Shown piece by piece: positions 26,175 to 37,904 of a stretch of DNA of 64,000 nucleotides. The notes below the pieces were generated by a model. That model saw only the letters and a program-made list of their open reading frames with translations. It was not told where the DNA came from and did no database searches. Origin of the DNA: Gemmatimonadaceae bacterium. Lineage in GTDB: Bacteria; Gemmatimonadota; Gemmatimonadetes; Gemmatimonadales; Gemmatimonadaceae. The stretch is taken from assembly GCA_035633115.1 (NCBI GenBank), contig DASQFN010000103.1, positions 1 to 64,000 on the forward strand, given 5' to 3'. Every line of letters begins with the position of its first letter. Position 1 is the first letter of the stretch. The position numbers and the translations under genes are program-made.

Positions 26175-27085
26175 CAGAGCGCGTCTGCGTCATCGCCAAT
26201 CCGGCGGCAGGCCAGGGGCGTGGCGCAAAGATATTGCCGGCAGCCCGTTCGGCGTTCGTGGCATACAACGTTACAGATGTAAGAACGACCGACAAGCACG
26301 CTGATGAGAGTGTGCTCGCCGCCCGCGCAATAGCCGACGGTGCCACGACGATCATCTGCGTCGGCGGGGATGGTACGAGCGCGAATGTCGCAAACACGAT
26401 TCTGCATTCCGGCTCGGACGTTCGACTCGGCGTAATTCCGGCTGGCACCGGCAATGACTTTGCGAAGACTCTCGGAGTTACATCGACTCCCGTGCACGAG
26501 ATTGCGCGACTGGCTGTTGAGTCTTCCGATCACAGAATGGATGTCGGCCGTGTGGACGACAGGTTTTTTCTGAACTCCTGTGGCTTTGGATTTGACGTCG
26601 CCGTCGTTCAGGGCCTGGCTCGGCAGCGGTGGCTCAAAGGCAACGGCGTTTACATCTACACGGCCTTACGACAACTTCTGGGATTTCGCGGATTGAACAT
26701 CGCAATTCGCTCGCTCGCCGCAGACCACGAGCGATCGCTCTACATGATGCTCGTCATAGCCAACGCCCCGCATTTCGGCGGCACATTCATTATTGCGCCA
26801 TTAGCGAGCGTCACCGACGGTGAGCTCGACGCGGTGCTCGTTGTCGACGCGTCGTCAGTACGGCGGCTGCGACTTCTCGGCGCCGCTACGCGCGGTGCGC
26901 ACATGGCGTACAAGGAAGTCCGCATGAACCGGGCGCCGGAGTTCACACTCGCGTTCGATCATGCCCCTTTCTACGAGACGGACGGCGAGGTTCATCGAGC
27001 GGAACGCGCGACCGTGGAGGTGCGCTGCATGCCCCGGGCTTTGCGCGTTATCTCCCTCGCTACATCGCCTCGAGTAGAGCCCTGA
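26126..27085 (+). CDS. YegS/BmrU-type lipid (diacylglycerol) kinase
   Basis: Members phosphorylate diacylglycerol or related lipids. Motifs are RVCVIANPAAGQGRG at the start of the fold, the nucleotide-binding IICVGGDGTSANVAN, GVIPAGTGNDFAK, and a C-terminal YETDGE with the catalytic region. The start is unclear: no ATG, GTG or TTG lies next to the fold. GTG 26126 is listed and adds a basic N-terminal stretch inside the preceding gene; a CTG at 26171, overlapping that gene's TGA, would fit the family length best. The stop at 27085 overlaps the end of the convergent kinase gene by 26 bases. Confidence 0.85.
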   Translation: MEARPRRQLRGRVHSLTERVCVIANPAAGQGRGAKILPAARSAFVAYNVTDVRTTDKHADESVLAARAIADGATTIICVGGDGTSANVANTILHSGSDVRLGVIPAGTGNDFAKTLGVTSTPVHEIARLAVESSDHRMDVGRVDDRFFLNSCGFGFDVAVVQGLARQRWLKGNGVYIYTALRQLLGFRGLNIAIRSLAADHERSLYMMLVIANAPHFGGTFIIAPLASVTDGELDAVLVVDASSVRRLRLLGAATRGAHMAYKEVRMNRAPEFTLAFDHAPFYETDGEVHRAERATVEVRCMPRALRVISLATSPRVEP

Positions 27086-29231
27086 AGCGTGGCGTGTCGC
27101 GAAGCGGAGCGAAGTCGGGGTCGTGTTCGATCCATTCCTTATGGCCATAGCCCTTGTCGAGCGCTTTCTCGAGACTGTCCAGAGCCTCTTCGTGTCGGCC
27201 GAGCTTGGCATAGGTGCAGGCGGCGTTGTACAGCGTGACTGTGTCGTCGGGATCGATCTCTGCCGCGCGCCGTGCATACTCGAAAGCGCGGTCGCTCTCG
27301 CCTAATTCAGCGAAGAGCGCGCCGCCGAGATTATACGCGCGCGCGTCGTCGGGGTTGAGCTCGATGCGCTCCTCAATGAGCTTGAGCGCTCGTTGGGTCG
27401 CTATCCGTGCCTCGTCCTTCTTGCCAAGTGAGTGGTACGCCTGAGAGAGCGAGCTCGCCGTCTGGTAGTCCTCTGGCCGGAGCTGTGAGGCTCTCTCGTA
27501 CAGCCGTACCGCTTCGGCAAATTTTCCCTGGGACTGGCATGCGCGTCCGTAGAAATACGGCGCCTCGAAAAGGTTGGGGTCGAGTCGCATCGCCTTCTCG
27601 AATTCAGCCTCCGCTTCGGCGAAATTGCGCTTGTTGAGCCATAATGCAATCGCGCGCGAGAGGTGCCCCTCAGCCAGCTCCGGTTCCAGCTCGAGTGCGC
27701 GCAGGCTTGCCGTTTCAGCCTGGCGGAGATTCGTCTCCCGCGCATCGTGGTTGATGTACAGCAGCGAGCTGCAGTCCGCGATTCCCGCGTGGGCGATCGC
27801 GTAACTCGGATCGGCGTCAGTCGCCCGTTTGAACATCTGCCGCGCGTACTCCAGGCTCTTGCGGCGATCCTCGAAGAACTGGCGTCCGCGAAGATAAAAC
27901 TCGTAGGCCTTCACGTTCTCAGTGTGGGACTTCTCGATTGCCTTCTTCTCATCCTCGCTCAGGATCACCCGGAGCGCCTTCACGATCGACTGTGAGATGT
28001 CGTCCTGGATGGCAAACACATCCTCCATCTCGCGGTCGTAGCGCTCCGACCAGAGGTGGTAGCCGTCCGCGACATTCACGAGCTGCGCCGTGATGCGAAG
28101 GCGGTTGCCCATCTTGCGGACGCTTCCCTCGAGGAAAGTGGAGACCTTGAGCTTACGTCCGATCTCGGCGATCTCCTCGTTCTTCCCCTTCAAGGCGAAG
28201 GAGGCCGTCCTCGAGGCGACACGCAACGTCTGGATCTTGGAAAGCGCGTTGATGATTTCGTCGGCAATTCCGTCGGTGAAGTACTCGTTTTCCGGATCGG
28301 CGCTCACGTTCGTGAACGGCAGAACCGCGATCGACTTGGCGGACGACACCACCTGCTGAGGCATTGTCTCCGTCTCAGTCGGCGTCGTCAAACTCGTCGA
28401 TGCCATAGCCTGGCTGAACATCGCTGTGGTTCGGAAACGCTCGGCGACATCGGTGGACATTGCCTTGACGATTGCTCTCTCGACGTTCTCGGGAACAGTG
28501 CTCCGCAGGGCGCGGATCGGCTTCGCCGTTTCTGTGAAGCGCTTCGCCATGATCGCCTGTGCCGTCGCTCCCGTGAATGGCCTCTCACCGCTGAGCATTT
28601 CATATAGCATGCACGCTAGACTGTACTGATCGCTGCGGCCGTCAAGATTCGCCTCGCCTGCTGCCTGCTCGGGGCTAACGTACGCCGGCGTGCCCACCAT
28701 CATTCCGGTCTGTGTCAGTGTCTCCGGACCAACCGAGCTCACCGCTTTGGCGATTCCGAAGTCCATCACCATCGCCTCGCCCTCATAGAGCATGATGTTT
28801 TCGGGTTTGATATCGCGATGTACGATTTGCTGGCGATGAGCGTAGTCGAGCGCGGAGGCGATGGCGCGGGCGTGGTGAACGGCTTCATCGACAGGCAGCA
28901 ATTGCTCACGGTCGAGCCGCTCACGCAGCGATTCCCCTTCCACGTAGGGCATCACGTAGTAGAGAAACCCGTCGGCCTCCCCCGACTCGTGGAGTCCGAG
29001 GATGTGGGGGTGATTGAGGCGCGCGGCGACTTTAATCTCCCGCAGAAAGCGTTCAGGCCCGAGGGAGGCAGCCAACTCGGGGTGAAGCACCTTCAGCGCA
29101 ACCATGCGTTCGTGCCTTGTATCCTGTGCCAGGTATACCGTTGCCATCCCGCCGCGGCCGAGCTCGCGGTCGATCGTGTATGACTGCGACAGTGCGCCGC
29201 GAAGGCGCTCGAGCGCTGGAGTCGCCGTCAC
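27060..29231 (-). CDS. Array kinase 7 of 7: Ser/Thr kinase with TolB-like and TPR domains
   Basis: This 723-residue protein is the last in the transcribed order. Kinase domain (about 18-280): GRGGMATVYLAQD, ALKVLHPE, HRDIKPENIM, DFGIAKAV. A TolB-like N-terminal-type domain (COG5616 style, about 300-420) begins SIAVLPFTNVSADPENEYF. TPR units fill about 450-715. It differs from its neighbours in having DTRHERM after the glycine loop and FFEDRRKSLEYARQMFKRA where others have a HQL stretch, a feature close to array kinase 3. The start overlaps the stop of the gene before it (ATGA). No membrane segment is seen, so it should be cytoplasmic. Target unknown. Confidence 0.93.
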   Translation of the reverse strand: MTATPALERLRGALSQSYTIDRELGRGGMATVYLAQDTRHERMVALKVLHPELAASLGPERFLREIKVAARLNHPHILGLHESGEADGFLYYVMPYVEGESLRERLDREQLLPVDEAVHHARAIASALDYAHRQQIVHRDIKPENIMLYEGEAMVMDFGIAKAVSSVGPETLTQTGMMVGTPAYVSPEQAAGEANLDGRSDQYSLACMLYEMLSGERPFTGATAQAIMAKRFTETAKPIRALRSTVPENVERAIVKAMSTDVAERFRTTAMFSQAMASTSLTTPTETETMPQQVVSSAKSIAVLPFTNVSADPENEYFTDGIADEIINALSKIQTLRVASRTASFALKGKNEEIAEIGRKLKVSTFLEGSVRKMGNRLRITAQLVNVADGYHLWSERYDREMEDVFAIQDDISQSIVKALRVILSEDEKKAIEKSHTENVKAYEFYLRGRQFFEDRRKSLEYARQMFKRATDADPSYAIAHAGIADCSSLLYINHDARETNLRQAETASLRALELEPELAEGHLSRAIALWLNKRNFAEAEAEFEKAMRLDPNLFEAPYFYGRACQSQGKFAEAVRLYERASQLRPEDYQTASSLSQAYHSLGKKDEARIATQRALKLIEERIELNPDDARAYNLGGALFAELGESDRAFEYARRAAEIDPDDTVTLYNAACTYAKLGRHEEALDSLEKALDKGYGHKEWIEHDPDFAPLRDTPRFRALLEAM

Positions 29232-31402
29232 ATCGTCTCGAGAATCGCCCTGAAGCGCGGATTGTCCCTGATCGAATCAAAGTCGCTGTCGTGCTCTATC
29301 CACTCCTTGTGGCCGTAGCCCTTATCAACGGCACTCTCGAGACAATCGAGAGCGTCGTTGGGCTTGTGCAGCTGCGCGTAGGTACATGCAACGTTGTAGA
29401 GAAGCATCGGATCATCGGGATCGATGGCAAGGGCGCGTGCGGCGAGCTCGGCGGCACGGTCGACCTCTCCGAGCGCTGCGAAGCCGCCCGCTGCAAGAAC
29501 GCACGCTCGCGTGTCGTCGGGGACCAGCTCGAGCCGCTCCATCACGAGCCGCGTCTGACGCCGGTATGCCGCTTCGGCTTCTGCCCGCATTCCCAGCGAG
29601 GAATAGGCCAGCGCGAGAAAGCTAGGTGCCTGGTAGTCCTCGGGGCGTAGAATGCACGCGCGCTCGAACAGCTTTGCCGCCTCGGCGTACCGTCCTTGTG
29701 ACATCCGGGCTCTGGCAAAGTAGTACGCGGCCTCGAACAACTTTGGATCGAGTCTCATGGCGGTCTCGAACTCGCGCTCCGCCTCATCAAACTGCTTCCG
29801 CAACGATACTGCGAGCCCGCGGGCAACGTGCGCCTCCGCGAGGTCCGGGTCGAGCTCGAGAGCTTTCTGACTCGCGCTGTCACCCTGAGTCAGGTTCGAT
29901 TCGCGGGCGTCCACTTTCATGTAGAGTATCGAGCTGCAATCGGCGAGGCCGGCGTGGGCGAGCGCGTACTCGGGATCGATCTCGATCGCCCGCCGAAACA
30001 TTTTGCGGGCCGTCTCCAGACTCTTTCGGCTGAGCTGATGGATGTGCTGGCGGCCGCGGAGGTAATAGTCGTACGCCTCGACGTTGACCTTTCGCGTCTT
30101 CTCGATCGCCTTTTTCTCGTCTTCGGTCAGGATTACGCGCAGGGCCTTGACGATCGCCTGGGAGATGTCGTCCTGAATCGCGAAAACGTCCTCCAGCTCC
30201 CGGTCGTATTTTTCCGACCAGAGCTGATAGCCGTCCGCGACGTTCACCAGCTGCGCGGTTATGCGGATTCTGTTCCCCATCTTCCGCACGCTTCCCTCGA
30301 GAAACGTCGACACCTTGAGCTTTTGTCCGATCTCCGCGATGTCCTCGCTCTTTCCCCGGAATGCAAACGAGGCCGTTCTCGATGTGACGCGAAGGGTCTG
30401 GATCTTTGAGAGCGCGTTGATGATTTCCTCCGCCATCCCATCCGTGAAGTACTCGCTTTCAGCGTCCGCGCTCATGTTGCTGAAGGGAAGTACTGCGATG
30501 GATTTGGCGGCCGAGACGACGGGTTGCGGAATTGTCTCCGCATCGGTGGGTGTCGAGAGACTAGGCGAAACGAGCGCCTGAGCGAACATCGCCGATGTCC
30601 TGAATCGGCCTTCCGGCTGCGTGGATAACGCCTTCGTCAGGGCCCTTTCAACGTTTTCGGGAACGTTGCTTCGCATTGAGCGGACAGGCTTGACCGTCTC
30701 TGTGAAGCGCTTGGCGAGAACTGCCTGTGCGGTTGGGCCACTGAATGCGCGTTCGCCAGCCAGCATCTCGTAGAGGACGCACGCAAGGCTGTACTGATCG
30801 CTTCTCCCGTCGAGATTCGTTTCGCCGGCGGCCTGCTCAGGGCTCACGTAGGCTGGGGTGCCAACCATCATTCCAGTCTGTGTGAGCGTGTCCGAGCCTG
30901 CCGCACTGACGGCTTTGGCGATTCCGAAATCCATCACCATCGCCTCACCTTCGTAGAGCATCACATTCTCCGGCTTGATGTCGCGATGGACAATATTCTG
31001 CCGGTGAGCGAAATCGAGCGCCGACGCAATCGAGCGTGCGTGATGAACGGCTTCCTCAACGGGGAGAAGCTGCTCGCGGTCGAGCCGCTCGCGGAGCGAT
31101 TCTCCCTCCACGTATGGCATTACGTAATAGAGGAAGCCGTCGGCCTCACCCGAATCATGCAGCGCAAGTATGTGCGGATGATTCAGACGCGCGGCGGTTT
31201 TGATCTCGCGCAAGAAACGGTCGGGCCCGAGTGAGGCCGCCAGATCCGGATGGAGGACCTTGAGCGCTACGAGCCGCTCGTGCTTGCAGTCCTGCGCGAG
31301 ATATACCGTTGCCATTCCGCCACGTCCGAGCTCGCGGTCGATGGTGTAAGTCTGCGACAGCGCGCCGCGGAGGCGCTCGAGGGGCAGCGCCGACTCGCTC
31401 AC
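29228..31402 (-). CDS. Array kinase 6 of 7: Ser/Thr kinase with TolB-like and TPR domains
   Basis: A 724-residue paralogue starting MSESALPLERLRGALSQ. All catalytic motifs are intact (GRGGMATVYLAQD, HRDIKPENVM, DFGIAKAV, GTPAYVSPEQA). The TolB-like part reads SIAVLPFSNMSADAESEYF, with Ser in place of Asn in the DAENEYF stretch of relatives. Its TPR part is the most divergent of the seven in the middle units (LTQGDSASQKALELDPDLA, RQTRLVMERLELVPDD), which suggests a different partner. Four-base ATGA overlaps link it to both neighbours in the transcript. Confidence 0.93.
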   Translation of the reverse strand: MSESALPLERLRGALSQTYTIDRELGRGGMATVYLAQDCKHERLVALKVLHPDLAASLGPDRFLREIKTAARLNHPHILALHDSGEADGFLYYVMPYVEGESLRERLDREQLLPVEEAVHHARSIASALDFAHRQNIVHRDIKPENVMLYEGEAMVMDFGIAKAVSAAGSDTLTQTGMMVGTPAYVSPEQAAGETNLDGRSDQYSLACVLYEMLAGERAFSGPTAQAVLAKRFTETVKPVRSMRSNVPENVERALTKALSTQPEGRFRTSAMFAQALVSPSLSTPTDAETIPQPVVSAAKSIAVLPFSNMSADAESEYFTDGMAEEIINALSKIQTLRVTSRTASFAFRGKSEDIAEIGQKLKVSTFLEGSVRKMGNRIRITAQLVNVADGYQLWSEKYDRELEDVFAIQDDISQAIVKALRVILTEDEKKAIEKTRKVNVEAYDYYLRGRQHIHQLSRKSLETARKMFRRAIEIDPEYALAHAGLADCSSILYMKVDARESNLTQGDSASQKALELDPDLAEAHVARGLAVSLRKQFDEAEREFETAMRLDPKLFEAAYYFARARMSQGRYAEAAKLFERACILRPEDYQAPSFLALAYSSLGMRAEAEAAYRRQTRLVMERLELVPDDTRACVLAAGGFAALGEVDRAAELAARALAIDPDDPMLLYNVACTYAQLHKPNDALDCLESAVDKGYGHKEWIEHDSDFDSIRDNPRFRAILETM

Positions 31403-33570
31403 ATCGCTCTCTGGATCGCCTTGAACCGAGGCAGATCCCGGAGTGAATCGAAGTCCGAGTCATGATCGATCCACTCACGGTGACCGAACCCGCGGTCAAT
31501 AGAGCGCTCCAGGCACGAGAGCGCGTCGTCCGACTTGCCGATCATGCTGTAGGTGCACGCAACGTTGTAAAGCAGCATGGGATCGTCCGGATCGATCTCC
31601 AGCGAGCGCTTCGCAAACTCGAGGGCGGGCTCTGCCTCTCCCAGCTTCGAATGAGTGGTCGCCGCGAGGTTGCATGCGCGCGCATCGTCCGGATTCAACG
31701 CCAGCCGGTCGTCGATGAGCTTCAGTACGCGACGGTTCACGGCCAGACTTTCCTCATCCATGCCGAGGGATTTGAGAGAGGAAGCCAGCATCGACGGTGC
31801 CTGAAAGTCCTCGGGGCGAAGTGCCGACGCCCGCTCGAACAGCTTGACCGCTTCGGCGAAGCGACCCTGCGATTTCCGGGCGCGCCCATAGAAATACGGC
31901 GCCTCGAACAGCTTTGGATCGAGCTTCATCGCGGTCTCGAAGTGCTCCTCCGCCTCGTCGAACTGCTTGCTAAGGGATACCGCAATCCCCCTCGCGACAT
32001 GGGCCTCAGCCAGCTGAGGCTCCAGCTCGAGCGCCTTCTTGCTGGCTGCGTCGGCCTGCCTCAAGTTCGACTCGCGCGCGTCGAAATAGGTGTACAGAAG
32101 CGAGCAGCAATCGGCCACGCCCGCATGCGCGAGCGCATAGTCGGGATCGATCTCGATCGCGCGATTGAACATCTGCCGCGCGTGCTCGAGACTTTTTCTC
32201 CGCAGCTGATGAAAGAACTGTCGGCCGCGAAGATAGAATTCGTATGCCTGAAGGTTTACGGTGCGAGGCTTCTCGATCGCCTTTTTCTCGTCTTCGCTCA
32301 GGATCACCCGCAGCGCCTTTACAATGGCCTGTGAGATCTCGTCCTGAATCGCGAAGATATCCTCCATCTCCCTGTCGTAACGCTCCGACCACAGCTGGTA
32401 TCCGTCGGCGACGTTCACGAGCTGGGCCGTGATGCGCAGACGATTGCCCATCTTCCGCACCGTGCCGTCGAGAACGGTGGAGACGTGGAGCTTGCGGCCG
32501 ACCTCTCCGAGGTCCTCGTTCTTTCCTTTGAGCGCGAATGAGACGATGCGGGATGCAACCCGGAGCGTTTGAATTTTCGAGAGAGCGTTGATGATCTCCT
32601 CGGCCATGCCGTCGGCGAAGTACTCGTTCTCCGGGTCGGTGCTGGAGTTCACGAAGGGCAGAACCGCGACTGATTTTGCCGCAGCCACAGTCGGCTGGGG
32701 CAGAGTAGCCGTGTCGGTCGGCGTCGTCAGCGAGCCCGAGCCGAGCGCCTGCGCGAACATGGCTGCCGTTTTGAACCGCGCCGCGGTGTCGGTGGACATT
32801 GCCTTGCTCACCGCGCGCTCGACGCTTTCGGGAATGCTCCCGCGCAGCGAACGGAGCGGCTTCGCCGTCTCGGTGAATCGCTTCGCCATCACCGCCTGCG
32901 CGGTGGGGCCGGTGAATGCGCGCTCTCCGCTCAACATCTCGTATAAGACGCACGCGAGACTGTACTGATCGCTTCTTCCGTCGAGATTCGTCTCACCCGC
33001 TGCCTGCTCGGGGCTGACATAGGCCGGAGTGCCCACCATCATCCCGGTTTGCGTGAGGGTATCGTGGCCGGCAAGGCTCACTGCTTTGGCGATTCCGAAA
33101 TCCATGACCATCGCCTCGCCCTCGTAAAGCATCACGTTTTCCGGCTTGATGTCCCGGTGGACGATCTGCTGGCGATGCGCATAGTCGAGCGCCGATGCGA
33201 TCCCTCGTGCGTGATGTACTGCCTCCTCGATCGGGAGCTGATGCTCACGATCCAGGCGCTCCCGCAGTGATTCGCCTTCCACATAAGGCATCACGTAATA
33301 GAGGAAGCCCTCCGCTTCGCCGGAATCGTGCAGCCCGAGGATGTGCGGGTGATTGAGACGTGCAGCGACTTTGATCTCGCGAAGGAAGCGATCGGGTCCG
33401 AGCGACGCAGCGAGCTCCGGGTGCAGCACCTTGAGCGCGACCATTCGCTCGTGCTTGCAATCCTGCGCGAGGTAGACAGTCGCCATGCCTCCGCGGCCGA
33501 GCTCGCGGTCGATCGTGTACGACTGCGACAGAGCACTGCGGAGGCGCTCGATGGGAAGCGACATGGTCAC
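31399..33570 (-). CDS. Array kinase 5 of 7: Ser/Thr kinase with TolB-like and TPR domains
   Basis: A 723-residue paralogue. The GTG at 33570 is chosen because it overlaps the previous stop as GTGA, the same coupling used elsewhere in the array; ATG 33564 is a near alternative, and a longer open frame to 33726 only reads back into the previous gene. Kinase motifs are intact. The TolB-like domain carries FVNSSTDPENEYFADGMAEE, and the TPR part includes CNLAATTHSKLGEAEPALEF. It is closest in look to array kinase 4 across the LQAYEFYLRGRQFFHQLRRK region, so these two may have exchanged sequence. Confidence 0.93.
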   Translation of the reverse strand: MTMSLPIERLRSALSQSYTIDRELGRGGMATVYLAQDCKHERMVALKVLHPELAASLGPDRFLREIKVAARLNHPHILGLHDSGEAEGFLYYVMPYVEGESLRERLDREHQLPIEEAVHHARGIASALDYAHRQQIVHRDIKPENVMLYEGEAMVMDFGIAKAVSLAGHDTLTQTGMMVGTPAYVSPEQAAGETNLDGRSDQYSLACVLYEMLSGERAFTGPTAQAVMAKRFTETAKPLRSLRGSIPESVERAVSKAMSTDTAARFKTAAMFAQALGSGSLTTPTDTATLPQPTVAAAKSVAVLPFVNSSTDPENEYFADGMAEEIINALSKIQTLRVASRIVSFALKGKNEDLGEVGRKLHVSTVLDGTVRKMGNRLRITAQLVNVADGYQLWSERYDREMEDIFAIQDEISQAIVKALRVILSEDEKKAIEKPRTVNLQAYEFYLRGRQFFHQLRRKSLEHARQMFNRAIEIDPDYALAHAGVADCCSLLYTYFDARESNLRQADAASKKALELEPQLAEAHVARGIAVSLSKQFDEAEEHFETAMKLDPKLFEAPYFYGRARKSQGRFAEAVKLFERASALRPEDFQAPSMLASSLKSLGMDEESLAVNRRVLKLIDDRLALNPDDARACNLAATTHSKLGEAEPALEFAKRSLEIDPDDPMLLYNVACTYSMIGKSDDALSCLERSIDRGFGHREWIDHDSDFDSLRDLPRFKAIQRAM

Positions 33571-35734
33571 ATCACCTTCAGCAGAGCCTGATACCGCGGC
33601 GAAGTTCTGATGGGGTCCAGGTCCGGGTCGTTCTCCATCCATTCCTTGTGGGCGTAGCCCTTGTCCACGGCGCCTTCGAGCGCAGCGATGGCCTCCTCCG
33701 GCTTGCCAAGGGAAGCGTAGGCGCACGCGATGTTGTACATCATTCCTGCATCGTCCGGATCCACGGCGAGCGCGCGACCGACAAAATCGAGAGACTTCTC
33801 CGGCTCACCGAGCGAAGCCAGCGTGCTAGCCCCGATTATCAGAGCGCGCGCATCGTCCGGGTTCAGCTCGAGTCGTTCGTTGACGAGCTGCACGGCGCGC
33901 CGGTAGGAATTCTTCGAGTCGGTCTCGTTGCCGAGTGATTTGTAGGCCTGGGCGAGGAAATGCACAGACTGGAAGTCCTCGGGTCGAAGCGTGGACGCGC
34001 GCTCGAAAAGTTTCGCAGCCTCGAGCGGTTGTGCCTGCGCCAGCCTCGCGCGACCAAAAAAGTACGGCGCCTCGAAGAGCTTCGGATCGAGCCGCATCGC
34101 GCCTTCGAACTCGCGCTCCGCTTCGTCGAATCGCCTGCTCAGCGACACCGCGAGCCCGCGTGCCACATGCGCCTCCGCCAGATCCGGCTCGAGCTCCAAC
34201 GCTCTCATGCTCGCAATGTCGGCCTGTTTCAGGTTCAGCTCGCGCGCGTCGAAGTACATGTAGAGCACCGAGCAACAGTCGGCCACGCCGGCGTGAGCGA
34301 GCGCGTACTCCGGGTCTATCTCGATTGCGCGATTGAACATCTGCCGCGCGTACTCGAGACTCTTGCGCCGAAGCTGGTGGAAAAACTGGCGGCCTCGCAA
34401 ATAGTATTCGTACGCCTGGACGTTCACGGTGCGCGCCTTTTCGATCGCTTTTTTCTCGTCCTCACTCAGGATCACGCGAAGTGCCTTCACGATCGACTGC
34501 GATATGTCGTCCTGAATCGCGAAGATGTCCTCCATCTCGCGATCATAGCGGTCGGACCACAACTGGTATCCATCGGCGACGTTTACGAGCTGCGCAGTTA
34601 TGCGAACGCGATTTCCCATTCTCCTGACGCTGCCGTCGAGTACGGTCGAAACGTGGAGCTTCCGCCCCACCTCGGCGAGGTCCTCATTCTTTCCCTTGAG
34701 CGCGAAGGACACGGTGCGAGAGGCTACACGCAGCGTCTGGATCTTCGACAAAGCATTGATGATCTCTTCAGCCACTCCGTCGGCGAAGTATTCGTTCTCC
34801 TGGTCGGTGCTCATGTTCGAGAAGGGAAGCACGGCAACCGATTTTGCCGACGAGACTGTCTGTTGCGGGAGAGTCTGCGTGTCGGTCGGGGTGGACACGC
34901 TGCTCGAACCCAGTGCCTGCGCGAACTGTGCAGCGGTCTTGTAGCGCGCCGCCGCATCCGTGGACATGGCTTTGGCGACGGCGTGCTCAACCGGCTCGGG
35001 AATGCTGCCCCGCAGCGAGCGAAGCGGCTTGACTGTCTCCGTGAATCGCTTCGCCATCACCGCCTGAGCCGTCGGGCCGGTGAAGGCGCGCTCGCCGCTC
35101 AACATCTCGTAGAGCATGCATGCCAGACTGTACTGATCACTTCTGCCGTCGAGATTCGTTTCGCCTGCGGCCTGTTCCGGACTGACGTACGCCGGCGTCC
35201 CGACCATCATGCCGGTTTGCGTCAGCGTGTCGTGCCCCGCGGCGCTTACCGCTTTGGCGATACCGAAATCCATCACCATCGCCTCGCCCTCGTAGAGCAT
35301 GACGTTTTCCGGCTTCATGTCGCGATGGACGATCTGCTGGCGATGGGCGTAGTCGAGCGCGGAGGCAATCGAGCGTGCGTGGTGTATCGCTTCGTCGATC
35401 GGGAGCTGATGCTCGCGGTCGAGTCGCTCCCGAAGTGATTCTCCCTCGACATACGGCATCACGTAATAGAGGAAGCCGTCTGCCTCGCCCGAGTCATGGA
35501 GCCCGAGAATGTGAGGATGATTCAGTCGTGCGGCGACTTTGATCTCGCGCAGGAACCGATCGGGGCCGAGTGACGCCGCGAGCTCCGGATGCAGCACCTT
35601 GAGTGCGACGAGCCGCTCGTGCTTGCAGTCCTGCGCCAGATAGACAGTCGCCATTCCACCGCGGCCGAGCTCGCGGTCGATGGTGTAACTCTGCGACAGC
35701 GCGCCGCGAAGTCGCTCGATCGGAAGAGGTGTCG

Positions 35735-35738
<4 letters not shown>
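33567..35738 (-). CDS. Array kinase 4 of 7: Ser/Thr kinase with TolB-like and TPR domains
   Basis: A 723-residue paralogue starting MTTPLPIERLRGALSQ. Its catalytic loop reads HRDMKPENVM, with Met replacing the usual Ile; the catalytic Asp, Lys and Asn remain, so activity is expected. The TolB-like part has FSNMSTDQENEYFADGVAEE. TPR region contains LAQAQPLEAAKLFERAS and YRRAVQLVNERLELNPDD. Its ATG overlaps the stop of array kinase 3 (ATGA at 35735-35738), and its own stop overlaps the GTG of array kinase 5. Confidence 0.93.
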
Positions 35739-37897
<2,159 letters not shown>

Positions 37898-37904
37898 TCT
37901 TTCG

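Noticed and set aside
33571-33726. N-terminal extension of array kinase 5 to 33726
   Set aside because: The added residues read through the 3' end of the previous gene and are absent from all paralogues.
33960-35438. 492-codon plus-strand frame opposite array kinase 4, and similar frames opposite the other array kinases
   Set aside because: Recurrent His/Arg/Val-rich antisense frames arise because the kinase genes are homologous and GC-rich; they have no features of their own.
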